In this document: one piece after another, positions 17,771 through 26,330 of the stretch
How the letters are laid out: each line of letters opens with the position of its first letter
Position numbering within the stretch: position 1 is the first letter of the stretch
Assembly: GCA_032718475.1 (NCBI GenBank)
Contig: JAUCBJ010002528.1
Coordinates: 1-26,716, forward strand
Direction: 5' to 3'
DNA length: 26,716 nucleotides
DNA from: Nemertoderma westbladi
Lineage: Eukaryota; Xenacoelomorpha; Nemertodermatida; Nemertodermatidae
Made by a program: the position numbers and the translations under genes
Notes under the pieces: model-generated
Told to the model about the DNA's origin: nothing
The model's database searches: none
What the model saw: the letters and a program-made list of their open reading frames with translations, nothing else

Positions 17771-17947
17771 AACGATTGTCGTTGTTTGAGCTTAGTGTCA
17801 GCGCAGGACTTACAGAAAAATATTAAGCTAACGAGAAAAATGATATAGTTTATTTTCACGATTTTTATTATTTTTTCGTGAGTCGCGAACATCAATAATA
17901 AGTTAAATAATAATAATATGAATAATATCTATCTGTATCTGAATATC

Positions 17948-18097
17948 TATCTAGGACCCCCTTGGAAATAAGCTGCAAAGCTTTAGGGGTAATCCTATAT
18001 GTTATGTTGGACAATACCTTTATACCGGTACATTGTTTGGTGTATTTGTTATTGTTTTTACATAATGTATAAATAAATCTATCTATCTATCTATCAC
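17948..18097 (+). mobile_element. LINE 3' end with CTAT-repeat tail
   Basis: GGACCCCCTTGGAAATAAGC, CTTTAGGGGTAATCC and, further on, TTTTTACATAATGTATAAATAAAT followed by about five CTAT units look like the 3' end of a CR1/L2-type LINE with its microsatellite tail. Only the last 150 bp are present. Confidence 0.45.
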
Positions 18098-18404
18098 CAT
18101 AATGTTGTCGCGAAATTTTGATTTTCATACTCAATATAAATGAAATCGCCCTTCTTAATGTGCTATTTTTGCTCCAAACATATGACCTTCTTCCCAAATA
18201 ATACATATTTACACCAAAATATTTCGATTAAAACAAATAATATATAATTTAGCCAAACCATGCTATAATGCATCAATTAGATTTTGATTTTCTCAAAATT
18301 AATACTCGTTTCCCAAATTAAATATGATTTTCACAAATTAAATATTATTCCCCCAAAATTATATAAAAGATAATATTAAAAATATATATATATCTACCAA
18401 TTTA
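18098..18404. other. AT-rich stretch with recurring CCCAAAT/CAAATTAAAT motifs
   Basis: Motifs such as CCCAAATTAAATATGATTTT and CACAAATTAAATATTATT recur irregularly, suggesting an eroded short tandem repeat. No gene. Confidence 0.4.
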
Positions 18405-18462
18405 AACTGCTCCTTTCCTTCACTTATTGGTAAGGGGGTCATTTATTGTTTTGATTAAAAAG
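18405..18462 (+). repeat. Isolated copy of the 68-bp repeat unit found at 26331-26716
   Basis: AACTGCTCCTTTCCTTCACT, TATTGGTAAG and then TCATTTATTGTTTTGATTAAAAAG match the ordered parts of the terminal array unit (ACCTGCTCCTTTCCCTCAAT, TGGTAACAAC, GTTTATTGTTTTGGTTAGAAAAAG). Confidence 0.7.
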
Positions 18463-19149
18463 TACTCGGTAAACGTGTGAAATACGAAATATGTTGTGTA
18501 ATTTCAGACATTTGTATTGTCCCTTCGGGACAGTAATAGTGTGGAAAGATAGTATTATAATGATATTATACAAGGGCAAGGGTTAACGAAATCCCACAAA
18601 ATCAGAGCCTTATATGGCTTAGGGTTATGGTTAAATTACTGCTTTAATTATGGGTTGTGCCTGACCAACAAACCCTAACATAAAAAACAAACCAATAACT
18701 AAATGGACATTTGGCCCAAATGTGGAACACACTTGGGCCAAATGTGGTTAGTTTTGGTTAATTTTGGCCCAAATATGGTTGGCCAACTGTCCGATCACCC
18801 TCGTATTTTATGGTGTGTCATGGAATGCTACCATAGAGATGATCTATATGGCATTCCATGGGTGTGTACAGACGCCCATGTGAAGAATACTAGGTTTTCA
18901 CTTTTTGTACGACATTAATGTTATGATATTTTTAAAAAAATAAGAATCTTTAGTATATGGTCCTGGAATATGGTGCCACTATTCAGGTACCTTGACCCCC
19001 CCCCCCCCCCACATGTTTCAATAAATCTTAATGAGATTGCATGAAATTTGAAACAGAGATAGTTTCAACTCCCGACCACTGACTGGGTGAGCCAGCATTT
19101 TTTGAGGTCAGGTCAGGTATTCTAGGTCATTTATCAAGAAAACTTGCCC
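18463..19149. other. Gene-free stretch
   Basis: Contains short GGCCCAAATGTGG repeats near 18710-18785, a 10-bp inverted pair CATGGAATGC/GCATTCCATG near 18819-18860, and a 15-nt C run at 18996-19010. No gene is supported. Confidence 0.5.
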
Positions 19150-19593
19150 CCTCCATGCAGCATAAAGGAGGCGCCACCTGTAGCTGCATATACCCTCTTA
19201 CTAGGGCAAATCTGGTCCTGTAACTAGGACCCCCTTCGTTCTGGGATAAGGACGCCATTGGTCCTTTTAATAAGGACCCATATACTTGGCTGCAGGGGTA
19301 TATGGCCTGGCCAGGCAGATGGTGATCTACGAATGGCTGGTCAGGAGTAGCATGTTCTCATGTCCACTCTGAATGCACTCACTGCGACCTGCACCTGGCA
19401 GCAGGGGTACATGGCATAACCCAGCAGATGAGCTGCATAGCCAATGGTGGGTCATGTGCGCCAGAGAAGATATGGGTGCTGGGCCTCGTATCTGACTCCA
19501 CTGCAACACCCACCCTGTGGAATGGCAAACCAGGGTGTGGTATTTGCCCCGAGAGCTGACTCGGCAAAAAAGCACCCCCCAACCCACACTATG

Positions 19594-20813
19594 GATTACA
19601 TTAGTAATGCGGAGGTCCTGCCACTAGAGGCCAGAGGAATTACCGGACACAATCGGCCTCACAGGCGTCAGTTATCTCCTGACCGGCTGCCTGTATCACC
19701 CCCTACTGGAGAGAGTGAAGCCAACAATTCTTTAAGTCCCTTTCCTGATGACCTTTCTGGCCCAAACCCTGGGTCACCAGGGAGGCCAGATTCTGAGGGG
19801 GAGAGGGATTCTGGAGTTGGAGGCTACTCTCATGTTCCACCCCGACCAACAAAGCCATTGGTGAATCCGAGGCAAGTCACTAGACTAGCCTCAGTAAACA
19901 CCCTAACACTCGGGTCCCCAATGCGACAAGGTGAGCTGACTGCCTTGGCAGATAAGCTTTCTCTTAGTGCAATTTGTGTTCAAGAGCACCGAATGGAAGA
20001 GCACTGGACAGACTGATGAGGTTCTGATTAAGGACATAGGGGGCGGTTGGCGACTCGCCCTCGCTTCTGCAGATGATAGTGGCAATGGTGGCATTGGTCT
20101 ATTGATGAATCCAACTGCACATGCAGCATTGGACAAAATAGACCAAATCTCTAACCGCATCATCCGTTGCCACTTCTCATGTTATGGAAGACTGGCTAAG
20201 AAGTTTCCTAAGGTGGTTCTGATTGTGTGCTACTCTCCAACTAGTGTTGCCCCTGTAGAGGAGGTGGAAAATTTCTACCACAATCTACAAGCAGCTACTG
20301 ATGGAGTGGATCAGCATGCATTCTTAACATTCCTGGGAGACTGTAATGCAAGTCTGCATCTATCACATACATCGCCCAGGGTCTATAGCAATAGTGTTAA
20401 CCGAAATTCCGTCCTTCTTCAGGATTTTATCTCTGGAAATGGATTGTTTTCGGCTGGATCCCAGTTCAAGAAGCGAACTGGATGGAAAGCTATGGACTCA
20501 TAGTGGACCCAGTGGTCACAAGTCCCAGATAGACCATATTCTGTTTCGAAGGAAATACAGGAGCTCTATACAAGACTGTAATGCATTTACACTTCGACCC
20601 TTCTCCAGTGATCACCGCCTTATTGTGGCCAAGGTAAGACTTAGTCTGCGTGCTAGCAGAACAACGAAATCTGCCTTACCGCGGCATGACTGGTCCTCTC
20701 TGTTGCAACAGCCAAGTGTGAGATCCAGCTTCACACTACAGCTGAGCAACAGGTATGAGGTTCTTGCCTCTGAGGCGGCAGATCACTGTGAGGGCTATAC
20801 TGCCTTCACATAA
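19594..20813 (+). pseudogene. RTE-like leader and apurinic-type endonuclease, frameshifted
   Basis: The frame with MDYISNAEVLPLEA (19591 onward) runs through a Pro/Ser-rich leader to LASVNTLTLGSPMRQGEL and ICVQEHR, the first endonuclease motifs (Asn, Glu). A frame change near 20010 leads to GNGGIGLLMNP, CYSPTS and FLGDCNASL, the last corresponding to the catalytic GDFN motif with Cys for Phe. A second frame change near 20490 leads to SGHKSQIDHILFRR and SDHRLIVAKV, the QIDHI and SDH motifs. All catalytic landmarks remain, but in three frames. The enzyme normally nicks target DNA to prime reverse transcription. Confidence 0.82.
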
Positions 20814-21084
20814 GCAGTTAAGTTAGCAGCTGCAGAAACAGTTCCTGTATACCCTCGAAATAGGAAAAGGGCCCCCTGGAGTGACAACAAAATTCAGAAG
20901 TGCCGAAATGACCTCCATAAGGCGCAGAAAGAATCCCGACTCAAACAGACTACAGCGGCCAAGAATGCAGTTAAGGCCTAGGCGGCCTAGTGTCTAGGTC
21001 CCTGAACAGGCAGTACTCTGTTAATCTACAGGAGCTATTAAACCAACAGGTTGATGCCATCAATGATGTTCATAATTGTGGTTG

Positions 21085-21574
21085 ACTATGTTCTACGCAT
21101 GTCCTTAGATCATCATAATGATGATGGGGTGATGATAACTCCACCTACTGGCTCCAGAAGTCGATGAAATCCTGCCAAGTACCTGACTGATCTAGACTTT
21201 GCTGATGACTTAGGAGTACTCTTAGAATCACTAGAGGGAGCCCAACGGCTCCTCAACTCATTAGAACAGGCTGCTTCTAGTATTAGTCTTTTTATTAACT
21301 CCAGAAAGACCAAAATGTTGACAGTTAACGAATGTGGACGACTTCTGTTACCTGGGATCATGGATCCGGAAGTCAGGTGAGGACCTTCGAATACGTAAGG
21401 GAAAGGCATGGGCAGCCTTGAATAGGCTCTCCATGATTTGGAAGTCACCGAGAATTAATCGGAAACGTAAGGTCCGATTATTTAGAGCAGCAGTAGTTCC
21501 AGTACTCCTCTATGGGAGTCCATGCTGGGCTCTAACTGCTGAGGACACCAAATCTCTGGATGGCACATTCACAG
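21085..21574 (+). pseudogene. RTE-like RT C-terminal part
   Basis: VVDYVLRMSLDHHN is followed by YLTDLDFADDLGVLLESLEG, with the FADD catalytic pair at about 21200. DDFCYLGSWIRKSGEDLRIR and LLYGSPCWAL follow in a second frame. The upstream palm with the first catalytic Asp is deleted. The block 21387-21573 is nearly identical to 1766-1958. Confidence 0.82.
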
Positions 21575-21597
21575 GAATTCACAAGAATTCACTTTAT

Positions 21598-21690
21598 TCA
21601 ATAGAACAGGTTACATTTATATTTTGGGGAGTAATCAGCAGTTATTTGCGTCGATTTTCAACTGGAGAGGGATGCATTTTGATTGCGTCC
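21598..21690 (+). repeat. Dispersed repeat, second copy at 26135-26227
   Basis: TCAATAGAACAGGTTACA, GTAATCAGC, GTTATTTGCGTCGA and AGGGATG...TTGCGTC are shared in order with 26135-26227. It starts right after the broken RTE end, with GAATTCAC duplicated at the junction. Confidence 0.8.
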
Positions 21691-21783
21691 AAAGACTCTA
21701 TCTGGTGTCCAGTGTGCTAAAATATACTGTAATGTTTTAGACTGTTCAGTTCACACTCATTACGCAAACTCTGTTATATTAAT

Positions 21784-21795
21784 TTCTTACGACTA
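21784..21795. repeat. Target-site duplication of the minus-strand RTE-like element (3' side)
   Basis: TTCTTACGACTA is repeated exactly at 24053-24064. The last three bases may belong to the CTA-repeat tail, so the duplication is 9-12 bp. Confidence 0.88.
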
Positions 21796-21804
21796 CTACT
21801 ACTA

Positions 21805-22172
21805 CTAAGTCGAGCGAACTCGGACAGTGGAAATGAAATCCTTCCAGGCTTCCCGATTCTCTATAGTTGTCGCAATTTCGATTCTCCCAAGTTCAGTATC
21901 CCTTTCAAGTTGATCTATATATGTTATGGCAGGTCGTCCACGACTACGCTTTCCATGAGTTGGTTGCCAGAAAAGTAGATCTGGTATGACCTCGTCTTTA
22001 CTTCGCCAGCAGTGCCCACTGAATCTTAATCTGCGTTCACGGAGGGTGGTTGATACAGGTGGTATTGTACCATAAAGCTCGGCATTTGTCATGTGTTGTC
22101 TCCAGCTGATGTTGAGGGCTGCCCTTAGTAGTCTTGTGTAGCAACCATCAATTCGTTGTTCAAGTGATTTAG
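21805..22172 (-). pseudogene. RTE-like C-terminal region
   Basis: Continues in another frame as TLTKSLEQRIDGCYTRLLRA, then LRERRLRFSGHCWRSKDEV and LLFWQPTHGKRSRGRPAITY, ending STVRVRST with the stop in the TAG tail. This module follows the RT in RTE-type elements and is of unknown detailed function. Confidence 0.82.
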
Positions 22173-22939
22173 TCAGTGTCCAGGTCTCACCCCCGTATAA
22201 AAATACTGTACACTTTCCACTGTGGCTCGAAAGAACTTAGTCTTCATGTGCCTGGGGAGATCTGATTTCCAGATGGTATCCATTTTTGATAGAGCTACCC
22301 AAGCCTTTGCTTTCCTAACTTCTGTGTCCTTTTTGCTACTCTCTATCCATGATCCTAGGTACTGGAAGTCGTCAACCTTCCTTAGTTGATTATTATCAAT
22401 GGTTGTCAAGTTTCCATCAACATTAAAAGTCATGAATTCGGTCTTGGTAGCATTTATATGCAATCCAACCTCCTTAGCAGCCCTCTCCACTTTATTCTGT
22501 AGAAGCTGTGCATCTGCTAGCGTATTAGAGAGCAGGGCGATGTCATCCGCAAAGTCGGTGTCTGTGACTGTAGTTGCCGGATATCTACTACTTCTGCGTT
22601 CTTGAAGTGTGAATCCCAGATCTTCACCCTTTGTGGCCGTCCTCATTGCGTAATCCAGTACAATTACAAATATTAATGGTGATAATGTGTCACCTTGCAG
22701 TACACCAGCCAGGATTGAGAAAAACTCAGTTTCACCATCTGGTGAGAGTACCTGTGCTTCTGTGTCACAATATAACAATCCAATGCCAGCAACGATTACT
22801 TCTGGTATTCCACAAGCTCTTAGGATTTCAAGCATTTTACCTCTATGGATGGAGTCGAATGCCTTCTTGAGGTCCACAAAAGTCATGACTGCGGGGAGAT
22901 TCTTTGACTTAATTCCTTCAATCAGTCTCCGTAGTGCAA
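22173..22939 (-). pseudogene. RTE-like RT, C-terminal half
   Basis: Begins after the insertion with LALRRLIEGIKS, then FVDLKKAFDSIHR (first catalytic Asp), GVLQGDTLSPLIFVIVLDYA and TDTDFADDIALL (FADD pair). HINATKTEFMTFNVDGN and FQYLGSWIESS follow. The frame is open for more than 250 codons, so the copy is relatively young. A one-base frame change near 22195 separates it from the next segment (LYGGETWTLTKSL). Confidence 0.87.
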
Positions 22940-22948
22940 GTATCTGAG
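22940..22948. repeat. Target-site duplication of the foldback insertion, left
   Basis: GTATCTGAG, identical to 23215-23223. One copy is RTE coding sequence. Confidence 0.9.
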
Positions 22949-23214
22949 GGAAGCAGGACAATTCGGTCCCAGACAATTCGGTCCGGACAATTCGGTCCGG
23001 ACAATTCGGTCCTAGACAATTCGGTCCCATGTTTTTTGTGTTTTGGGACCGAATTGTCCGGGACCGAATTGTCCGGATACTGACTAGGACAATTCGGTCC
23101 CAAAACATGCATATTAATGGGACCGAATTGTCCGGGACCGAATTGTCCGGGACCGAATTGTCCGGACCGAATTGTCCGGGACCGAATTGTCCGGGACCGA
23201 ATTGTCATACATCC
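22949..23214. mobile_element. 266-bp foldback element made of GGACCGAATTGTCC repeats
   Basis: Tips are GGAAGCAGGACAATTCGGTC on the left and, in reverse complement, GGATGTATGACAATTCGGTC on the right, with three mismatches in 22. The left part holds five GACAATTCGGTCC cores (22956-23027). The middle holds two GGACCGAATTGTCC (23046-23074) and one reverse core (23087-23100), with an inverted CCAAAACATG/CATG...TTTTGG pair. The right part holds six GGACCGAATTGTC cores (23120-23206). The core is itself a near-palindrome around AATT. No ORF beyond repeat artefacts. Flanked by a 9-bp duplication within the RTE RT; insertion plus one duplicate is 275 bp, and removing it aligns the two RT frames. Nine bases would suit Mutator-like elements, but no superfamily is assigned. 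Confidence 0.9.
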
Positions 23215-23223
23215 GTATCTGAG
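23215..23223. repeat. Target-site duplication of the foldback insertion, right
   Basis: GTATCTGAG, identical to 22940-22948. Confidence 0.9.
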
Positions 23224-23692
23224 CTATTGTTGATCTACTTGGTCTAAATCCGTTTTGGCTCTTACGCAGTAGTTTCTCTATGTGAGGCCTAATCCTATAT
23301 AGAATCATTTTATTGTATATTTTGGCAGCTACCACAAGCAGACAGATCCCACGATAGTTTGTTGGTATGCCGAGGTCTCCTTTCTTGGGGAGAGGCTTTA
23401 GTTGACCTTTAGTCCAAATTGGTGGAGGCTTTTCCCCTTTTAACATCCGGTTGCAAACATTCAATAATGGTCTGTTTAGCACTCCTGTTTTCCATACCTC
23501 CGCTGGAATTTCATCTAATCCACTCGCTTTATTATTGGACATGCTTTTAAAGCTTCTTTGGAGTTCGGCAGGTGTGAAGTCCCCTATTTCTATAGGTAGT
23601 GTCTTGTCATATATTTTCCTTGTAGGGCTGACCTCGATGTTTTTGTGGCTGCCTAAGCAAGTTGCTGAAGTGATATTTCCACTTCCCAACAC
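23224..23692 (-). pseudogene. RTE-like RT, N-terminal half
   Basis: Reads ELQRSFKSMSNNKASGLDEI, then KPLPKKGDLGIPTNYRGICL and LLRKSQNGFRPSRST: the linker to fingers and palm entry of a non-LTR RT. Coding is open down to the foldback insertion, where the frame runs into repeat sequence. Confidence 0.85.
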
Positions 23693-24052
23693 GTTCTTCA
23701 GAACTATCGGCTTTGAGGCGCCACTTTGTACAACTTTTCTGACCAGATAACTAATTTACAGTTTGCCAGGTAAGTCTTGATTGTTGCTGTATGTGAGCAG
23801 TTGTAATTGCTTCAGTTTTATCCTTTATGTACTTTTCCTGGCTGATGTTGTAGGCCAATTTAAGATCATCCTTAGCTTTCTCAACCTTGTTAATGTTTTC
23901 GGTTGTTCGGTTTTAACTTTGTAGGCTATCTTAAGATCTTCTCTCTTACAAGTAACCTCAGAGTTTTGCCATGGCACATACTGTTTTCGTTTGGGCTTCT
24001 GGGGGATATGCCTCTTAGCTGATTCCTTGTCGGCTGTTATTATATTCTGATA

Positions 24053-24064
24053 TTCTTACGACTA
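24053..24064. repeat. Target-site duplication of the minus-strand RTE-like element (5' side)
   Basis: TTCTTACGACTA, identical to 21784-21795. Confidence 0.88.
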
Positions 24065-24750
24065 GACTATCAGTAACTTAGGTTTGTTGTCAACTTATCA
24101 TCGACACTGTTTTTATGGGACATTGTGTAATTAATTTCGAGGATTTGGTGTAGTTTTCAGTATATTATTGTTATTGATAAACGATAAAACATGTACTACC
24201 TACCTTACGTACGTACGCTGGCATAAACCGGATATCTAAAATAATATTAGTAATTTGGGTATATCACAATTGTTTTAAGGGTCCTCGAGCTCTATTTACA
24301 TTTGAATCAGGAACTGAAATACAATCTCTCCACACAAATATTGTATAACTATTAAAATTATTATTACATAAATTTAATACACATAGAGTTCTATAATATA
24401 AAATAGTTATAGAATTCTAAGTATTTAAACTGATTATTTTATACAAATGAACAGTACCAGTCTGTTGGGGATGGGGATGGGGATGGGGGGGGGGGGGGGG
24501 GGGTGGGGTCAGTGGAAATGGGGGGTCTAGACTGACGAATGAAACGATAGTACATGACGTATTTAAGATTTTTTAAGTAGGGAAGAATATTCTGAATCAT
24601 TTCTATTTTTTTGTTCAAACATTTAAACAATTTCACAAGGGGGTGGGGCGTTATCTGGAAATATAAAAAAACAACCTGTAAATTGCTTAATGATTTTAAC
24701 ATGTTAATTATTATGATATTTACATTATTCATACATCAGAAATAATTATT
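24065..24750. other. Gene-free stretch with a G-rich tract
   Basis: AT-rich except for 24469-24525, where GGGGATGGGGATGGGGATG leads into 19 consecutive G (24485-24503), then GTGGGG: a strong G-quadruplex candidate. No gene is supported. Confidence 0.6.
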
Positions 24751-24883
24751 TATTACATGGGAAAAAAAGTAGAACTTTTTTTCATTATTCTCGAGGCATT
24801 TTACTTACCGAGCGACAGCGAGGTTAATAAAGGGTCGAGGGAATATAGAAAAAAAATGTTTTACGTTTTTTTCCCATGTAATA
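24751..24883. mobile_element. Small MITE-like inverted-repeat element
   Basis: TATTACATGGGAAAAAAAGT (24751 onward) and the reverse complement of the end at 24883 (TATTACATGGGAAAAAAACG) begin arms of about 55 bp. These continue through GTA(G/A)AAC, T-rich sequence, ATTC and TCGA. The centre contains GAGCGACAGCGAGG. TA forms both tips. Confidence 0.6.
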
Positions 24884-25440
24884 CGTAATTTTATTCTTAA
24901 ATTGGTACTTTTTTGTTGCTAAATTCTGTAAAAAAGCATAGTATACAGTACAATTGTGATACAAAATATATTGAACTGCAGTATTTTTACTACTGTCTAT
25001 TGCTTCCATAGTGACTGCGATGCAAATTACTGTACTCCGCAACTCCTGATGTTGCCGTAATCATGTTAAAACAATTTAGTGTTCTCGAATATTTATTACG
25101 TAACTAGAGAGCCGCTTATCTACATAAACCAATATTGGATATTGAGTTTCGTTTTTGGAGTTCGACCGTTGACACTAAAGTTGCAATAACGTTTGAGTGA
25201 GGTCTGGATTTTGCTCTAATTACTTTCAAACCTGTTCTACGTCGATGCTCTTTCAACACATGTAATAAAATTTAAGAATTCCACCAAAAATATTTTACTT
25301 TACTTTTTTCGCCGGGAAAAAGTAATCAATGCAATCCTACTTGGGTTACTTTTTTCACTAGGGAAAAAAGTTCCTTTTTCTCCCGATTTTGGGGTATATT
25401 CGAGCGAAAAAGTAACAATTTAAGAATAAAACTTATTATT
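24884..25440. other. AT-rich gene-free stretch
   Basis: Near 25290-25425 the motif TTACTTTTT(T)C followed by GGGAAAAA(A)GT recurs in both orientations, perhaps a further eroded inverted repeat. No gene. Confidence 0.45.
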
Positions 25441-25568
25441 TTAATTAGAAATTAAACAACATAAGCTCCGGATTGGCTCCGGGATAATTTGCCCGGAGCC
25501 GGAACCAGAGCCGGAACTAGAAAATTGGCGCGGATCTCCGGATTTCCGGAGCTCTGTCGCATCCCTAG
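25441..25568. mobile_element. hAT-like transposon end
   Basis: The right edge reads in reverse complement CTAGGGATGCGACAGAGCTC, resembling the CAGGGATG-type tip common in animal hAT elements. The subterminal region is full of CTCCGG/CCGGAG and AGCCGGAAC motifs in both orientations, also typical. The other end was not found, and no 8-bp duplication can be tested. Confidence 0.5.
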
Positions 25569-25754
25569 TGGACAGCCCATGACTTTCTTGAGACGCATCT
25601 TAAAGGACACTGGCCTTGAAGATGCGGATGATCTAGCAAATGTCATGGGTGATAGGGAGTTGTGGCGGCGCATTTTGTCGACAAGCCGGCACAGCATTCT
25701 TAAAAATGCAGCTGCAATAATGCAGCATGCCGATCATAGTAGTAGTAGTAGTAG
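25569..25754 (+). mobile_element. RTE-like 3' terminal fragment with TAG-repeat tail
   Basis: TGGACAGCCCATGACTTTCT onward is nearly identical to 2158-2320 of the copy at 1766 and encodes MTFLRRILKDTGLEDADDLA. It ends in about six TAG units (25737-25754). It abuts the hAT-like end with no spacer. It may be an independent 5'-truncated copy, or a piece cut off by the hAT insertion. Confidence 0.85.
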
Positions 25755-25932
25755 GGTGAGCCAGAATTGTTATTTTCGCTTTGATTCTTTAGCTACAAGT
25801 TTTTGAAAAAAGTGTCTCCAGCGGTATTGCGCCAGTTACACCCCAGTTATTCTTTAACCGTATAGCGACTGGTTAATATTGATGGGAAGCGGGCCATGAA
25901 AGGATTCAGTTCGAAAAAATTGCTTTGTTTTG

Positions 25933-26010
25933 CCCCCCCCCCCCCCCCCACAAGGCTAATTCATTATCTTTACATAATAAACCGAGACAGGGGGGGGGGG
26001 GGGGGGGGGG
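25933..26010. repeat. Long C run and long G run 40 bp apart
   Basis: 17 C (25933-25949) and 21 G (25990-26010) are separated by 40 AT-rich bases. They could pair as a hairpin or form quadruplex/i-motif structures. Such runs are prone to length error in sequencing. Confidence 0.8.
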
Positions 26011-26070
26011 CTTGACGCAAATCCCATCTTGGCGAATTAATATCCCATCCCGCCTCAATGTTAAATTCTT

Positions 26071-26128
26071 AAATTAGGGAAAGGAGCAGGTTACAGTAGT
26101 GCGTTATTTTAACAAAAACAATAAACTA
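26071..26128 (-). repeat. Inverted copy of the 68-bp repeat unit
   Basis: The reverse complement reads AGTTTATTGTTTTTGTTAAA, then CTGTAACCTGCTCCTTTCCC, matching the array unit at 26331-26716 but in the opposite orientation. It lies about 200 bp before the array, with the dispersed repeat 26135-26227 between them. Confidence 0.78.
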
Positions 26129-26134
26129 AACACG

Positions 26135-26227
26135 TCAATAGAACAGGTTACAGTTTTATTTTTGAGAGTAATCAGCTGTTATTTGCGTCGAATTTCTCCT
26201 GGATAGGGATGAATTTTTATTGCGTCG
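26135..26227 (+). repeat. Dispersed repeat, second copy of 21598-21690
   Basis: TCAATAGAACAGGTTACAG, AGTAATCAGCTGTTATTTGC and GTCGAATTT...GGATAGGGATG...TTGCGTCGA align with 21598-21690 at moderate divergence. Confidence 0.8.
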
Positions 26228-26330
26228 ATTATACGGTAAATAAAATATGCCTTATTTACCGTTCTGACGTTGGAAGGATTCCAAGAATAGATACAGTAGA
26301 TAGAAAATATTATATATTTTATAGGATATT

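Larger units (their letters stand above)
19150..21574 (+). mobile_element. Defective plus-strand RTE-like non-LTR retrotransposon
   Basis: Contains, in order, a non-coding 5' region with two related blocks (GGCTGCAGGGGTATATGGC near 19290 and GGCAGCAGGGGTACATGGC near 19398), a proline- and serine-rich leader, an endonuclease, a short linker, and only the C-terminal part of RT. The element's RT fingers and most of the palm are missing, so an internal deletion joins the linker at about 21080 directly to an IIVVDYVLR-like stretch. Homology to the copy at 1766 breaks at about 21574, where a different dispersed repeat begins. The 5' boundary is approximate. Family-level assignment is from motif order. 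Confidence 0.82.
21796..24052 (-). mobile_element. 5'-truncated minus-strand RTE-like non-LTR retrotransposon
   Basis: From 24052 down to 21796 it encodes a linker (KRHIPQKPKRKQYVPWQNSE, about 23920-24010), an RT domain and a C-terminal region. It ends in about five TAG units that also supply the stop codon (21805-21807), so there is no 3' UTR. The endonuclease is missing, as expected for 5' truncation. An exact 12-bp direct repeat flanks the element. Its RT is split by the foldback insertion 22949-23214. It is related to, but distinct from, the plus-strand family at 19150: shared motifs are RLRFSGHCWR and LLFWQP. Confidence 0.9.

Noticed and set aside
20010-20035. CTGATGAG suggesting a hammerhead ribozyme
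   Set aside because: No matching GAAA core or flanking stems; the sequence lies in endonuclease coding sequence.
22918-23247. Peptides rich in GPGQFGP and GTELSGTELSG on both strands
   Set aside because: They are translations of the GGACCGAATTGTCC core inside the foldback insertion.
24439-24732. 97-codon minus-strand ORF with a proline run
   Set aside because: The proline stretch is the 19-G run translated on the minus strand; the rest is AT-rich without recognisable domains.
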